Assembly (NCBI RefSeq): GCF_003259525.1
Contig: NZ_QLLO01000001.1
Span: forward strand, 496,001 to 560,000
Source: Olleya aquimaris
Lineage (GTDB): Bacteria; Bacteroidota; Bacteroidia; Flavobacteriales; Flavobacteriaceae
Reading direction: 5' to 3'
DNA length: 64,000 nucleotides
This document shows positions 8,295-16,299 of this stretch, piece after piece. The notes under the pieces were generated by a model. The model was not told the DNA's origin. It did not search any database and saw nothing but the letters and a program-made list of their open reading frames with translations. How positions within the stretch are numbered: position 1 is the stretch's first letter; every line of letters begins with the position of its first letter. Made by a program: the position numbers and the translations under genes.

Positions 8295-11153
8295 CTAATG
8301 CGCCTCCAACCAATTCAATCCAGTATCAACCTCAACATCTAAAGGCACGTCTAGGGTAAAGGCGTTTTCCATTTCGGTTTTAATTAAGGTTTTCATGGCT
8401 TCTAATTCTGGTTTGTAGACGTCAAATACCAGTTCGTCATGGACTTGTAGTAGCATTTTGGTTTTGTAATTACCTGCTTCTAGTTTGTTATAAATATTAA
8501 TCATGGCAATCTTTATAATATCTGCTGCACTACCTTGTATAGGTGCATTTACCGCATTACGCTCTGCAGCACCACGTACAACTGCGTTTCTTGAATTAAT
8601 ATCTTTTAGGTAACGTCGTCTGTCTAAAACGGTTTTAACATACCCATTATCGCGTGCAAAATCTACTTGCGCACTCATGTATTGTTTAAGCTTTGGGTAG
8701 GTCTCGTAATAGGTATCTATCAACTCTTTGGCTTCACCACGTGATAAATCGGTTTGGTTACTTAGTCCAAAAGCAGATACACCATAAATAATCCCAAAGT
8801 TTACGGTTTTGGCATTACTACGTTGCTCTCTAGTCACTTCGTTAATAGGTACACCAAACACTTTAGAGGCTGTGCTAGCATGAATGTCTTCACCATTTTT
8901 AAAGGCTTCTATCATAGTTTCCTCTTGGCTTAAAGCAGCAATAATACGCAGTTCTATTTGGCTATAATCGGCTGCTAGTAAAATATAGTCGTCGTTACGT
9001 GGTATAAACGCTTTACGGACTTGACGTCCACGCTCTGTACGTATAGGTATATTTTGTAAGTTAGGATTGTTGCTACTTAGTCGTCCTGTAGCAGCAACCG
9101 TTTGCATATAGTCTGTGTGCACACGTCCAGTAGAGGGTTCTACCTGTAAAGGTAGCGCATCTACATAGGTGCTTTTTAATTTAGAGAGTCCACGATACTC
9201 TAAAATATTACGGATAATCTCATGGTCTTTAGCTAAAAAAGAGAGGATATCTTCGCTAGTTTTATATTGACCAGTTTTGGTTTTTTTAGGTTTGTCAACC
9301 AGCTTTAGTTTTTCAAATAAAATAATACCCAATTGTTTTGGAGAAGCAATATTGAATTCTTCGCCTGCCACCTCATAAATTTTAGTTTCCAAGGTTTTAA
9401 TATCTTTATCCAATTGGTCTGACAAGCTGTTTAAAAACGCTTCGTCTAGGTTTATACCTTCCAATTCCATTGCTGCTAGGACACGAAGTAAAGGCACTTC
9501 GATATCGTCAAACAGTTTTTGGGTGTTAGCTTCGCCTAATTCTTTTTCAAAATGTTCTTTTAGTTGTAGTGTGATGTCTGCATCTTCTACTGCGTATTCG
9601 GTTTGTTTGTCTAAAGGGACCTCTCGCATAGACAGTTGGTTTTTCCCTTTTTTACCAATCAGTTCTGTAATAGATACTGGTGTGTAGTTTAAATAGGTTT
9701 CTGCCAACACATCCATATTGTGACGCATGTCTGGATTGATTAAATAATGTGCTAACATGGTGTCAAATAGTTTTCCTTTGACTTGTACATTGTATTTGGC
9801 TAGCACCTTAATATCGTACTTTAAATTCTGACCGATTTTCTCGATGGTTTCGCTTTCAAAAAAACATCGTAATTCTTCGATAATAGCTTGTGCTTCCTGT
9901 CTGTCTTCTGGAAAAGGGATATAAAACCCTTTACCTACTTCCCAAGAAAATGCAATACCTACCAACTCGGCAATTAACGGATTTAAACCTGTAGTTTCGG
10001 TATCAAAACACACGCTAGATTGCTGCATCAAGTTTTTAATAAATAGCTTGGTAGCCATTCCCGGAGCGACACTTTGGTAAAAATGCGAGGTGGTTTCAAT
10101 AGTTTGTCTTGTGTATTCTGAAGTCGCTTCAGAAGTGGAAGGTTCTGCGCCACCAAATAGAGAGAATTGTCCTGCACCTGCAGATTGCTCTTCTTTAGGA
10201 GTGATAGACTTCTCGACTGCGCTCGAAGTGACAGTCCCATTAGTATTTGATTTGGAAGTTGCTTCTGCACCAGACGTAAAGGTTTTAACAAAATTATCTG
10301 TGAGTCGTCTAAACTCTAATTCTTGAAAAATTTCCTTCACTTTTTCAATATCTGGATGGTCTAGTTCAAAATCTTTTGCATTAAACGTCACAGGAACATC
10401 CAACATGATGGTTGCTAATTTTTTAGATAATAACCCAAGCTCTTTATTGGCTTCAATTTTTTCTTTCATTTTTCCTTTTAGCTCGTGGGTGTTGGCTAAA
10501 AGGTTCTCCATGCTTCCGTATTGTGCTAAAAACTTCTTCGCAGTTTTTTCTCCAACACCTGGTAATCCTGGAATATTATCGCTGGAATCTCCCATCATAC
10601 CCAAAAAGTCAATGACTTGCATTGGGTCTGTCACTTCAAATTTTTTCTGTACTTCTGGTATTCCCCAAGTTTCATAACCACCACCAAAAACAGGTCTGTA
10701 CATAAAAATGTTATCGGTAACCAGTTGTGCAAAATCTTTATCTGGTGTCACCATATACGTTTTGTAGCCTTCTTTTTCCGCTTGACGGGATAAGGTACCA
10801 ATCACATCGTCTGCTTCATAACCATCCTTTACCATAATAGGAATATGCATGGCTTTAAGGATGTCCATAATGTAAGGAATGGCGGTTTTAATCCCTTCTG
10901 GAGTTTCGTCTCTGTTGGCTTTATACGCTTCAAATAGCTCGACACGATCAGAGCTTCCACCTTTATCAAAACAGACTGCTAAATGGTCTGGACGTTCGCG
11001 TTTGATGACGTCTAACAACGAATTCATAAAACCCATGATGGCTGAGGTGTCTTCGCCTTTAGAGTTTATTCGTGGGTTTTTTATAAAGGCATAATACCCA
11101 CGAAATATAAGTGCATAAGCATCAACTAAAAAAAGGCGTTTTTGATCTGACAT
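8295..11153 (-). CDS. polA: DNA polymerase I
   Basis: This 952-residue protein fills gaps and removes primers during replication and repair. Three parts are visible. The N-terminal 5' nuclease starts with L-F-L-V-D-A-Y-A-L. The proofreading 3'-5' exonuclease near residue 380 keeps its D-T-E motif, with Exo II (N-L-K-Y-D) and Exo III (E-D-A-D) intact. The family A polymerase domain has D-Y-S-Q-I-E-L-R near 731, the O-helix R-S-N-A-K-T-V-N-F-G-I-I-Y-G near 782 and V-H-D-E-L near 909. Length is normal for Bacteroidota. The linker between the two nuclease domains (about 300-370) is low in complexity and contains a dispersed palindromic repeat translated in frame as V-T-S-S-A-V-E-K-S. A possible -7 element (TAGTTTTG on the minus strand, plus coordinates 11176-11183) lies 23 bases before the ATG. 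Confidence 0.98.
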   Translation of the reverse strand: MSDQKRLFLVDAYALIFRGYYAFIKNPRINSKGEDTSAIMGFMNSLLDVIKRERPDHLAVCFDKGGSSDRVELFEAYKANRDETPEGIKTAIPYIMDILKAMHIPIMVKDGYEADDVIGTLSRQAEKEGYKTYMVTPDKDFAQLVTDNIFMYRPVFGGGYETWGIPEVQKKFEVTDPMQVIDFLGMMGDSSDNIPGLPGVGEKTAKKFLAQYGSMENLLANTHELKGKMKEKIEANKELGLLSKKLATIMLDVPVTFNAKDFELDHPDIEKVKEIFQELEFRRLTDNFVKTFTSGAEATSKSNTNGTVTSSAVEKSITPKEEQSAGAGQFSLFGGAEPSTSEATSEYTRQTIETTSHFYQSVAPGMATKLFIKNLMQQSSVCFDTETTGLNPLIAELVGIAFSWEVGKGFYIPFPEDRQEAQAIIEELRCFFESETIEKIGQNLKYDIKVLAKYNVQVKGKLFDTMLAHYLINPDMRHNMDVLAETYLNYTPVSITELIGKKGKNQLSMREVPLDKQTEYAVEDADITLQLKEHFEKELGEANTQKLFDDIEVPLLRVLAAMELEGINLDEAFLNSLSDQLDKDIKTLETKIYEVAGEEFNIASPKQLGIILFEKLKLVDKPKKTKTGQYKTSEDILSFLAKDHEIIRNILEYRGLSKLKSTYVDALPLQVEPSTGRVHTDYMQTVAATGRLSSNNPNLQNIPIRTERGRQVRKAFIPRNDDYILLAADYSQIELRIIAALSQEETMIEAFKNGEDIHASTASKVFGVPINEVTREQRSNAKTVNFGIIYGVSAFGLSNQTDLSRGEAKELIDTYYETYPKLKQYMSAQVDFARDNGYVKTVLDRRRYLKDINSRNAVVRGAAERNAVNAPIQGSAADIIKIAMINIYNKLEAGNYKTKMLLQVHDELVFDVYKPELEAMKTLIKTEMENAFTLDVPLDVEVDTGLNWLEAH
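10206..10235 (-). repeat. Dispersed palindromic repeat (REP-like), copy inside polA
   Basis: On the minus strand this stretch contains CTTCGAGCGCAGTCGAGAAG preceded by TGTCA. It belongs to the same family as the copies at 52367-52392, 53782-53805, 53820-53844 and 25414-25430. They share a leading TGTCA (where complete), a central GAGC and a GTCGA(A)G end. This copy is fully inside the polA coding region and keeps the frame open, adding about ten residues to the interdomain linker. Confidence 0.7.
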
Positions 11154-11236
11154 AATTGTAATTTTGATAGAATACCAAAACTACAAAACTTAAAGGAGGT
11201 ATGCTTATTTTTTTGTTAACAAGACCAATCAAAAAA

Positions 11237-11267
11237 AGCAATTAGAGAGGTCTAATTGCTTTTTTTA
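11237..11267. terminator. Intrinsic terminator after the five-repeat secreted protein gene
   Basis: A perfect 10-bp stem (AGCAATTAGA at 11237-11246 with TCTAATTGCT at 11251-11260) is flanked by A runs on one side and T runs on the other, so it can act in both directions. It follows the stop of the minus-strand gene at 11290 and stands upstream of the polA promoter region. Confidence 0.8.
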
Positions 11268-11289
11268 TTTCAGTTTAAGTAGTATGCTT

Positions 11290-13461
11290 TTAATTCTTAA
11301 TAATTTTTTTTGTGAGTATACCTTGTTTTGTATGAATGTTTAGCACATACATTCCTGCTTCCAATGATGTTAAATCTATTTGATTTTGAGTGTTGACTTT
11401 TAACACAGGTTGTCCTAATAGAGAATATACTTCTAAGTACTGAATAGCAACTGAGCCAGAAATTGTGATTACACTTGACGTTGGATTAGGATAGACTGTT
11501 ATGCTTTGTTCTAAGTTAAAATTAGTGGTGCTTAGGGTTGCGCTACTTTCTATAGTAAAGCTTTTATAACTGGTATTGGTTGCTGTAGAAGCCCCTCTAA
11601 ACACTCTTAGTAAATACGTGTTTCCGTTGGTTAATCCACCAATATTACCAGATGCACTAAAACAGCCTAGTTCTGTTCCTGAGCAAGCATCGTACAATGC
11701 AAAGTTGTTCCAGTTAATTGTGCCATCAATGATTATATATCCATCTTCTGGCATAGTAAATTGGTACCAAATATCTGCGTAGTCTGCAACAGTGCCACCA
11801 GAACATCCTTCTTCGTTATTTATTGATGCACCTGCGATACCAAAATTAATCGTAGTTGGTGTGCCTGATAAAACGTTAATAGTTTCAGCAGTTGCACAAT
11901 CGTCGTTATTTATAATTTCAAATGCTTGAATGGTAAAACTACGGTAGCCATTATTGTCAGTATTAGCTAAGGTTCTAAACACGCGAAGTTTATAATTTGT
12001 TGTTGCTGTTAGACCATCAAACTGCTCGCTAGAGCTTCCACATTGTATTAAATTGCCATTACAGGCATCATATAAAGCAAAATTATTCCAGTTTATGGCT
12101 CCATTTACATACACATTACCGTTTACAGGCATCGTAAATTCGTACCAAATGTCTGCATAATCATTCATGGTGCTAGTACAACCTTCTTCGTTATTTATAC
12201 TAGCACCTCCAATTTCAAAATTTATGGTTTGCTGGTCTGTGGTAAGTGTTATATTTTCAGCAGAAGCACAATCGTCATTAGTCACTGTTTCATAAGCAAT
12301 GATAGAAAACGATTTGTAACTAGTATTGTCAGCATTGGCTACAGTTCTAAAGACTCGTAATTTGTAATTTGTTGTAGCTGTAAGTCCTTCAATAAATTCA
12401 TTAGAACTACCACATTGAATTAATGTACCACCACAAGCGTCGTATAAAGCAAAATTATTCCAACTTAAAGATCCATCTATGTATAAATTTCCGCTTACTG
12501 GCATTGTAAAGTCGTACCAAATATCTAGGTAGTCAGCAGTTGTACTTGTACAACCTTCTTCATTGTTAATTTCTGCTCCTCCAATCTCAAAATTGACAGT
12601 TGATGCAGTGGTGGAAACGGTTATGTTTTCTGAAGTCGCGCAGGTGTCGTTTGCAACCGATTGATACGCAACAATCGAAAACGATTTGTAACTAGAGTTG
12701 TCTGCATTTGCGATGGTTCTAAATACTCGGAGTTTGTATGTTGTCCCAGAGGAAAGTCCTTCTATAAATTCGTTGGTGTTTCCGCATTGAATTTCAGTAC
12801 CACTACAGGCATCGTATAAAGCAAAATTATTCCAGCTAATGTCTCCTCCAATATATAAATTACCATCAAATGGCATGGTAAAATCATACCAAACATCTAA
12901 GTAGTTATTGGTCGTGCCTGTACAGCCTTCTTCATTATTAATTTGGGCTCCACCAATTTCGAAATTGACTGTTGTTGGTGTTGCTGAAACTGTTATGTTC
13001 TCTGAAGAAGCGCAGTCGTCGTTAGTTACAGAATCAAAAGCTATTATGTTGAAGTTTTGATAGGAGGTATTGCTTGCAGTTCCAGAACCTCTGAAAACCC
13101 GTAATTTATAAGTCGTTCCAGATGCTAAATTATCTAAAAGTCCATTGCTAGAGAAACAGTTTAATTCTGTGCCTCCACAACTGTCGTAAATGGCAAATTG
13201 GTTCCATGACAAAGAACCATCAATATATAGATTTCCATTGGTTGGCATTGTAAATTCAAACCAAACATCTGCATAATCTGCAGTGGTTCCTGAACAGCCT
13301 TCTTGGTTATTTAAAGTAGCTGTATTAATGTCAAAAGGAACATTTAAATTAGTAGTACTAACAGTAATAATTTGTGCATTTGAGCAATCATCGTTTGCTG
13401 GTTGTGCAAATCCGAAAGATAGTGTTAAAAGTAAGAGGGATACAAGGTACAGTTGTTTCAT
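11290..13461 (-). CDS. Secreted five-repeat protein with T9SS type A sorting domain
   Basis: This protein has 723 residues. The signal peptide ends at F-G-F-A-Q (about residue 20). Five tandem modules of about 124 residues follow. Each opens with N-D-D-C or N-D-T-C, then an E-E-G-C (Q-E-G-C in the first) with a D-Y-x-D-x-W-Y-x-F-T-M-P strand, then W-N-N-F-A-L-Y-D-A-C (or variant) and Y-K-L-R-V-F-R. Four conserved Cys per module suggest two disulphides, as expected of an extracellular protein. The C-terminal 75 residues are a type A sorting domain (I-T-V-Y-P-N-P-T-S near its start, ending with L-T-K-K-I-I-K-N). The module is all-beta in character and resembles pre-peptidase C-terminal-like or adhesive domains. 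There is no enzyme motif, so a binding or adhesive role is an inference. It is monocistronic, with its own terminator. Confidence 0.85.
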   Translation of the reverse strand: MKQLYLVSLLLLTLSFGFAQPANDDCSNAQIITVSTTNLNVPFDINTATLNNQEGCSGTTADYADVWFEFTMPTNGNLYIDGSLSWNQFAIYDSCGGTELNCFSSNGLLDNLASGTTYKLRVFRGSGTASNTSYQNFNIIAFDSVTNDDCASSENITVSATPTTVNFEIGGAQINNEEGCTGTTNNYLDVWYDFTMPFDGNLYIGGDISWNNFALYDACSGTEIQCGNTNEFIEGLSSGTTYKLRVFRTIANADNSSYKSFSIVAYQSVANDTCATSENITVSTTASTVNFEIGGAEINNEEGCTSTTADYLDIWYDFTMPVSGNLYIDGSLSWNNFALYDACGGTLIQCGSSNEFIEGLTATTNYKLRVFRTVANADNTSYKSFSIIAYETVTNDDCASAENITLTTDQQTINFEIGGASINNEEGCTSTMNDYADIWYEFTMPVNGNVYVNGAINWNNFALYDACNGNLIQCGSSSEQFDGLTATTNYKLRVFRTLANTDNNGYRSFTIQAFEIINNDDCATAETINVLSGTPTTINFGIAGASINNEEGCSGGTVADYADIWYQFTMPEDGYIIIDGTINWNNFALYDACSGTELGCFSASGNIGGLTNGNTYLLRVFRGASTATNTSYKSFTIESSATLSTTNFNLEQSITVYPNPTSSVITISGSVAIQYLEVYSLLGQPVLKVNTQNQIDLTSLEAGMYVLNIHTKQGILTKKIIKN
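11560..13420 (-). repeat. Five tandem coding repeats of about 372 bases
   Basis: The N-D-(D/T)-C openings recur at plus-strand positions near 13390, 13012, 12640, 12270 and 11895, a period of about 370-375 bases. The copies are similar but not identical at the DNA level, so they are old duplications and not a fresh expansion. Repeats 2-4 are closer to one another than to the first and last. Confidence 0.8.
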
Positions 13462-13575
13462 AACTAATGGATTTAGCTTTAAAGTTACAGACTAAATGTT
13501 AGTTATTTAAGAGTTAATGTAAGAATTACCTTGTTTAATGTATAGTTGGTTGTTTTTTTTATAAAACTTGAATGA

Positions 13576-14586
13576 TTAAGCTTTAACAACACATTCAGAC
13601 AAGATATTATGATTGACTCCATCTTGGTATTTCATGTATCTAAATCCTTCATGAATACAATAAGCACCAGTTTCTCCTGCTTTATTAATAGCTATATAGG
13701 CGACCTGAAAATCTTTGTAGTTAGGATTTTTGGAGGTTACGCGTCGTACAGCTTCTTCGCAAGCTTGTTGTGGATGCATTCCGTTTCGCATTAATTCGAC
13801 AATTAAAAAACTACCCACAGTTTTCATGATTTCTTCACCTAATCCAGTTGCTGCTGCACCACCTATAGCATTGTCAATAAATAATCCCGAACCAATAATA
13901 GGTGAATCACCAACACGACCTTTCATTTTATACGATAACCCAGAAGAGGTGCAAGCTCCTGCTATATCACCATCTTTATCCAAGCACAACATACCAATAG
14001 TATCGTGATTTTCGATATTGATAATGGGTTTGTATTCTGGAGATTTTTTCCAAGTTTCCCATGCTTTTTTAGAGTCTTCTGTAAGTAATTGCTCTTTTTT
14101 AAATCCTTGGGTATAGGCAAATTCTTCTGCACCTTGACCTGCAAGCATCACATGAGGCGTTTCAGTCATGACCTGTTTAGCTAAAGCAGCCACATGAGTA
14201 ATGTTTTCTGCACATACCACTGCGCCACAATCTCCTGTACTATCCATGACACAAGCATCAAGTGTGACGTTACCAGCTCTGTCTGGTGTTCCGCCTTTAC
14301 CAACGGTTGTGTTTTTTAGGTTTTCTTCTTCTACAGAAACTCCTGCAATTGCTGCATCTAAAGCATTTTTACCGTTTTCTAGTGCTTGTCCTGCTTTGGC
14401 ATTAGCATCAACAAAAGCCCAAGTACAAATGGCAATGGGTGATTTTAAAGGGGTTTTCATAGTATTGCTTTTTGTTTCTGGTGTTGAAGAGCTTTTTGGG
14501 TTATTGTCACAATTTAAGGCAGAACTTCCTACAGCTAGACCTAGTCCTGAAATCGATGCGTTTTTTATGAATGTCCTTCTTTTCAT
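13576..14586 (-). CDS. N4-(beta-N-acetylglucosaminyl)-L-asparaginase (glycosylasparaginase), exported
   Basis: This enzyme of 336 residues is an Ntn hydrolase that cuts the bond between asparagine and the first GlcNAc of an N-glycan. The nucleophile Thr 196 follows H-D and stands in H-D-T-I-G-M, where the proenzyme should cleave itself into alpha and beta chains. Further family motifs are G-R-V-G-D-S-P-I-I-G-S-G and G-G-A-A-A-T-G-L-G-E. The N-terminus is a Tat signal (K-R-R-T-F-I-K) that also contains a lipobox ending at Cys 26, so it is probably a Tat-exported lipoprotein. It is the last gene of a minus-strand operon behind a GH92 mannosidase and an FHS sugar transporter, nine bases from the latter. 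The context fits stepwise degradation of N-glycans. Identification by motif is strong. Asparaginase activity on other substrates is possible. Confidence 0.92.
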   Translation of the reverse strand: MKRRTFIKNASISGLGLAVGSSALNCDNNPKSSSTPETKSNTMKTPLKSPIAICTWAFVDANAKAGQALENGKNALDAAIAGVSVEEENLKNTTVGKGGTPDRAGNVTLDACVMDSTGDCGAVVCAENITHVAALAKQVMTETPHVMLAGQGAEEFAYTQGFKKEQLLTEDSKKAWETWKKSPEYKPIINIENHDTIGMLCLDKDGDIAGACTSSGLSYKMKGRVGDSPIIGSGLFIDNAIGGAAATGLGEEIMKTVGSFLIVELMRNGMHPQQACEEAVRRVTSKNPNYKDFQVAYIAINKAGETGAYCIHEGFRYMKYQDGVNHNILSECVVKA

Positions 14587-14595
14587 TAAAACTAA

Positions 14596-16260
14596 TTAAT
14601 AGGTTACGCCTTGTTTGTCAAGCACTGTTTTAGTTCTGAACGCATAAAATAGTAAATATCCAAAGCATAACACTGCTATTAAATAAGAGGGTTGAATTCC
14701 GAAAATATCAGCTAATTTACCCTGTAAAGGCGGAATAATAGCACCACCTAAAATCATCATAATTAAAAAGGCAGACCCTTGTGAAGTGTATTTACCTAAT
14801 CCTGCAATACTTAAAGTAAAAATACAAGGCCACATGATAGAGCAGAATAAACCACCAGACAAGAAAGCAAAAAGTGCCACATTACCTGTAGTTAATAACC
14901 CTATTGCCATAGCGATAACGCCTAATAAACTGAAAATTTTTAATGTCTTAACTGGGTTGTCTTTTGCTAAAAAGAAACCTCCAATTTGAACTGCCACACA
15001 AATAGCAAAAAACAGAATTTGATTAGCAGAATATTTTCCAAAATTAACTAGTAAAATCACTCCAAAAGCCACGTAAGGCACAATAATTAACAGCCATTTT
15101 TTTAGTCCTTTACTTGGGTTAAATACGGTTATGGCGCCTACCCAACGACCAATCATTAATCCTCCCCAATATAGCGAGATAAAAGGTGCGATTTGGGCAT
15201 CGTTAAGCGTAGGTAAACCTAACGCATTTAGATTCGTCCCATCTACAGCTTGTTTAAGTAATTCGCCTAAATTACTACCAACAGTAACTTCTACACCAAC
15301 ATAGGTGAATATGGCTAGCATCCCTAAAACCAATTGTGGATATTTCATGGCTCCCCAACCTTCTGGTTTTTTGGACGAACTTGAATACGCAAACAATAGG
15401 CAGCCAACAACAGCAACTAATGCTATGATTAAAAATGTTAATCGTTTGTTTTCTAATGCTTCTGTTACAACTTCACCACCTGTGTAAGTGCTAAAAATAT
15501 ACCCAAAACAACCAGCAATAATAATAGTTAATACAATGAGACTATTTTTGGCTTTATTGGCTGGTTCAAAAGCAGTTTCCGATTTTAATGCTGGTAATTT
15601 TTTTGAAAAATGAAACAGTGCAGCAGCTAATAAAAACAAGACACCAACACCTAAATAGAGCATTTGGACTGTTGTTAATTTAATGTCGTTATTTTTAATC
15701 ATAAGCGCTAATTCCTCACTAGATAAAGGTGCAGATCCAAAGATGATAAAAGCAACTACAATAGGTCCTATGGTGGTCCCAAAAGAGTTGATTCCACCAG
15801 CTAAATTTAAACGATGCGATCCTGTTTTAGGATCACCTAAAGCAATTGCAAATGGGTTAGCGGTTGTTTGTTGTAACGAAAACCCTAATCCAACAATAAA
15901 TAAAGCGACTAAAACCAAATAAAACACACTGGTTTGTCCTTGTTCTGCTCCAGCTGTTGCTGGATACATCACAAACGCACCAACTGCAGACAGTAATAAT
16001 CCATAGACAATCCCGTTTTTATAACCCCAAGCATTTAAGATGTCTTTTTTTAATCCACTAGAGATAATAAACAATAAAAGCGCACCAATATAATAGGCGC
16101 CATAAAATGCAAAATCTACTAATTGCGATTGAAATTGATCTATATTAAAATACGTTTTACAAAACGGAATAAAGACTCCGTTTGAGGCAGCTATAAATCC
16201 CCAAAAGAAAAAGACTGTGACTAAGGTAGTTAAAGCAGATCTGTTGTTTTGATTGTTCAT
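14596..16260 (-). CDS. FHS-family (FucP/GluP/NagP-like) sugar:H+ symporter
   Basis: This 554-residue inner-membrane protein has some 12-14 hydrophobic segments. The first helix, with [16 protein letters not shown], and the [17 protein letters not shown] region are typical of the fucose/glucose/galactose/GlcNAc permeases of the major facilitator superfamily. It is longer than the usual 400-440 residues because of extra segments in the middle, around residues 220-340, a form common in Bacteroidota. It lies between GH92 and glycosylasparaginase in one operon (gaps of 39 and 9 bases). Mannose or N-acetylglucosamine released from N-glycans is therefore the likely substrate, but this is inferred from neighbours only. 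Confidence 0.88.
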   Translation of the reverse strand: MNNQNNRSALTTLVTVFFFWGFIAASNGVFIPFCKTYFNIDQFQSQLVDFAFYGAYYIGALLLFIISSGLKKDILNAWGYKNGIVYGLLLSAVGAFVMYPATAGAEQGQTSVFYLVLVALFIVGLGFSLQQTTANPFAIALGDPKTGSHRLNLAGGINSFGTTIGPIVVAFIIFGSAPLSSEELALMIKNNDIKLTTVQMLYLGVGVLFLLAAALFHFSKKLPALKSETAFEPANKAKNSLIVLTIIIAGCFGYIFSTYTGGEVVTEALENKRLTFLIIALVAVVGCLLFAYSSSSKKPEGWGAMKYPQLVLGMLAIFTYVGVEVTVGSNLGELLKQAVDGTNLNALGLPTLNDAQIAPFISLYWGGLMIGRWVGAITVFNPSKGLKKWLLIIVPYVAFGVILLVNFGKYSANQILFFAICVAVQIGGFFLAKDNPVKTLKIFSLLGVIAMAIGLLTTGNVALFAFLSGGLFCSIMWPCIFTLSIAGLGKYTSQGSAFLIMMILGGAIIPPLQGKLADIFGIQPSYLIAVLCFGYLLFYAFRTKTVLDKQGVTY

Positions 16261-16299
16261 TTAGTTAGTTTTTTGTTGTCCTAAATATAGTTATAATTG

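Noticed and set aside
10090-11094. Plus-strand open frames inside polA
   Set aside because: They lie entirely antisense to the strongly conserved polA gene and have no family resemblance.
11560-13420. Regular repeats that might be taken for a CRISPR array
   Set aside because: The unit is about 372 bases, lies wholly in frame in one gene and has no short identical repeats with unique spacers.
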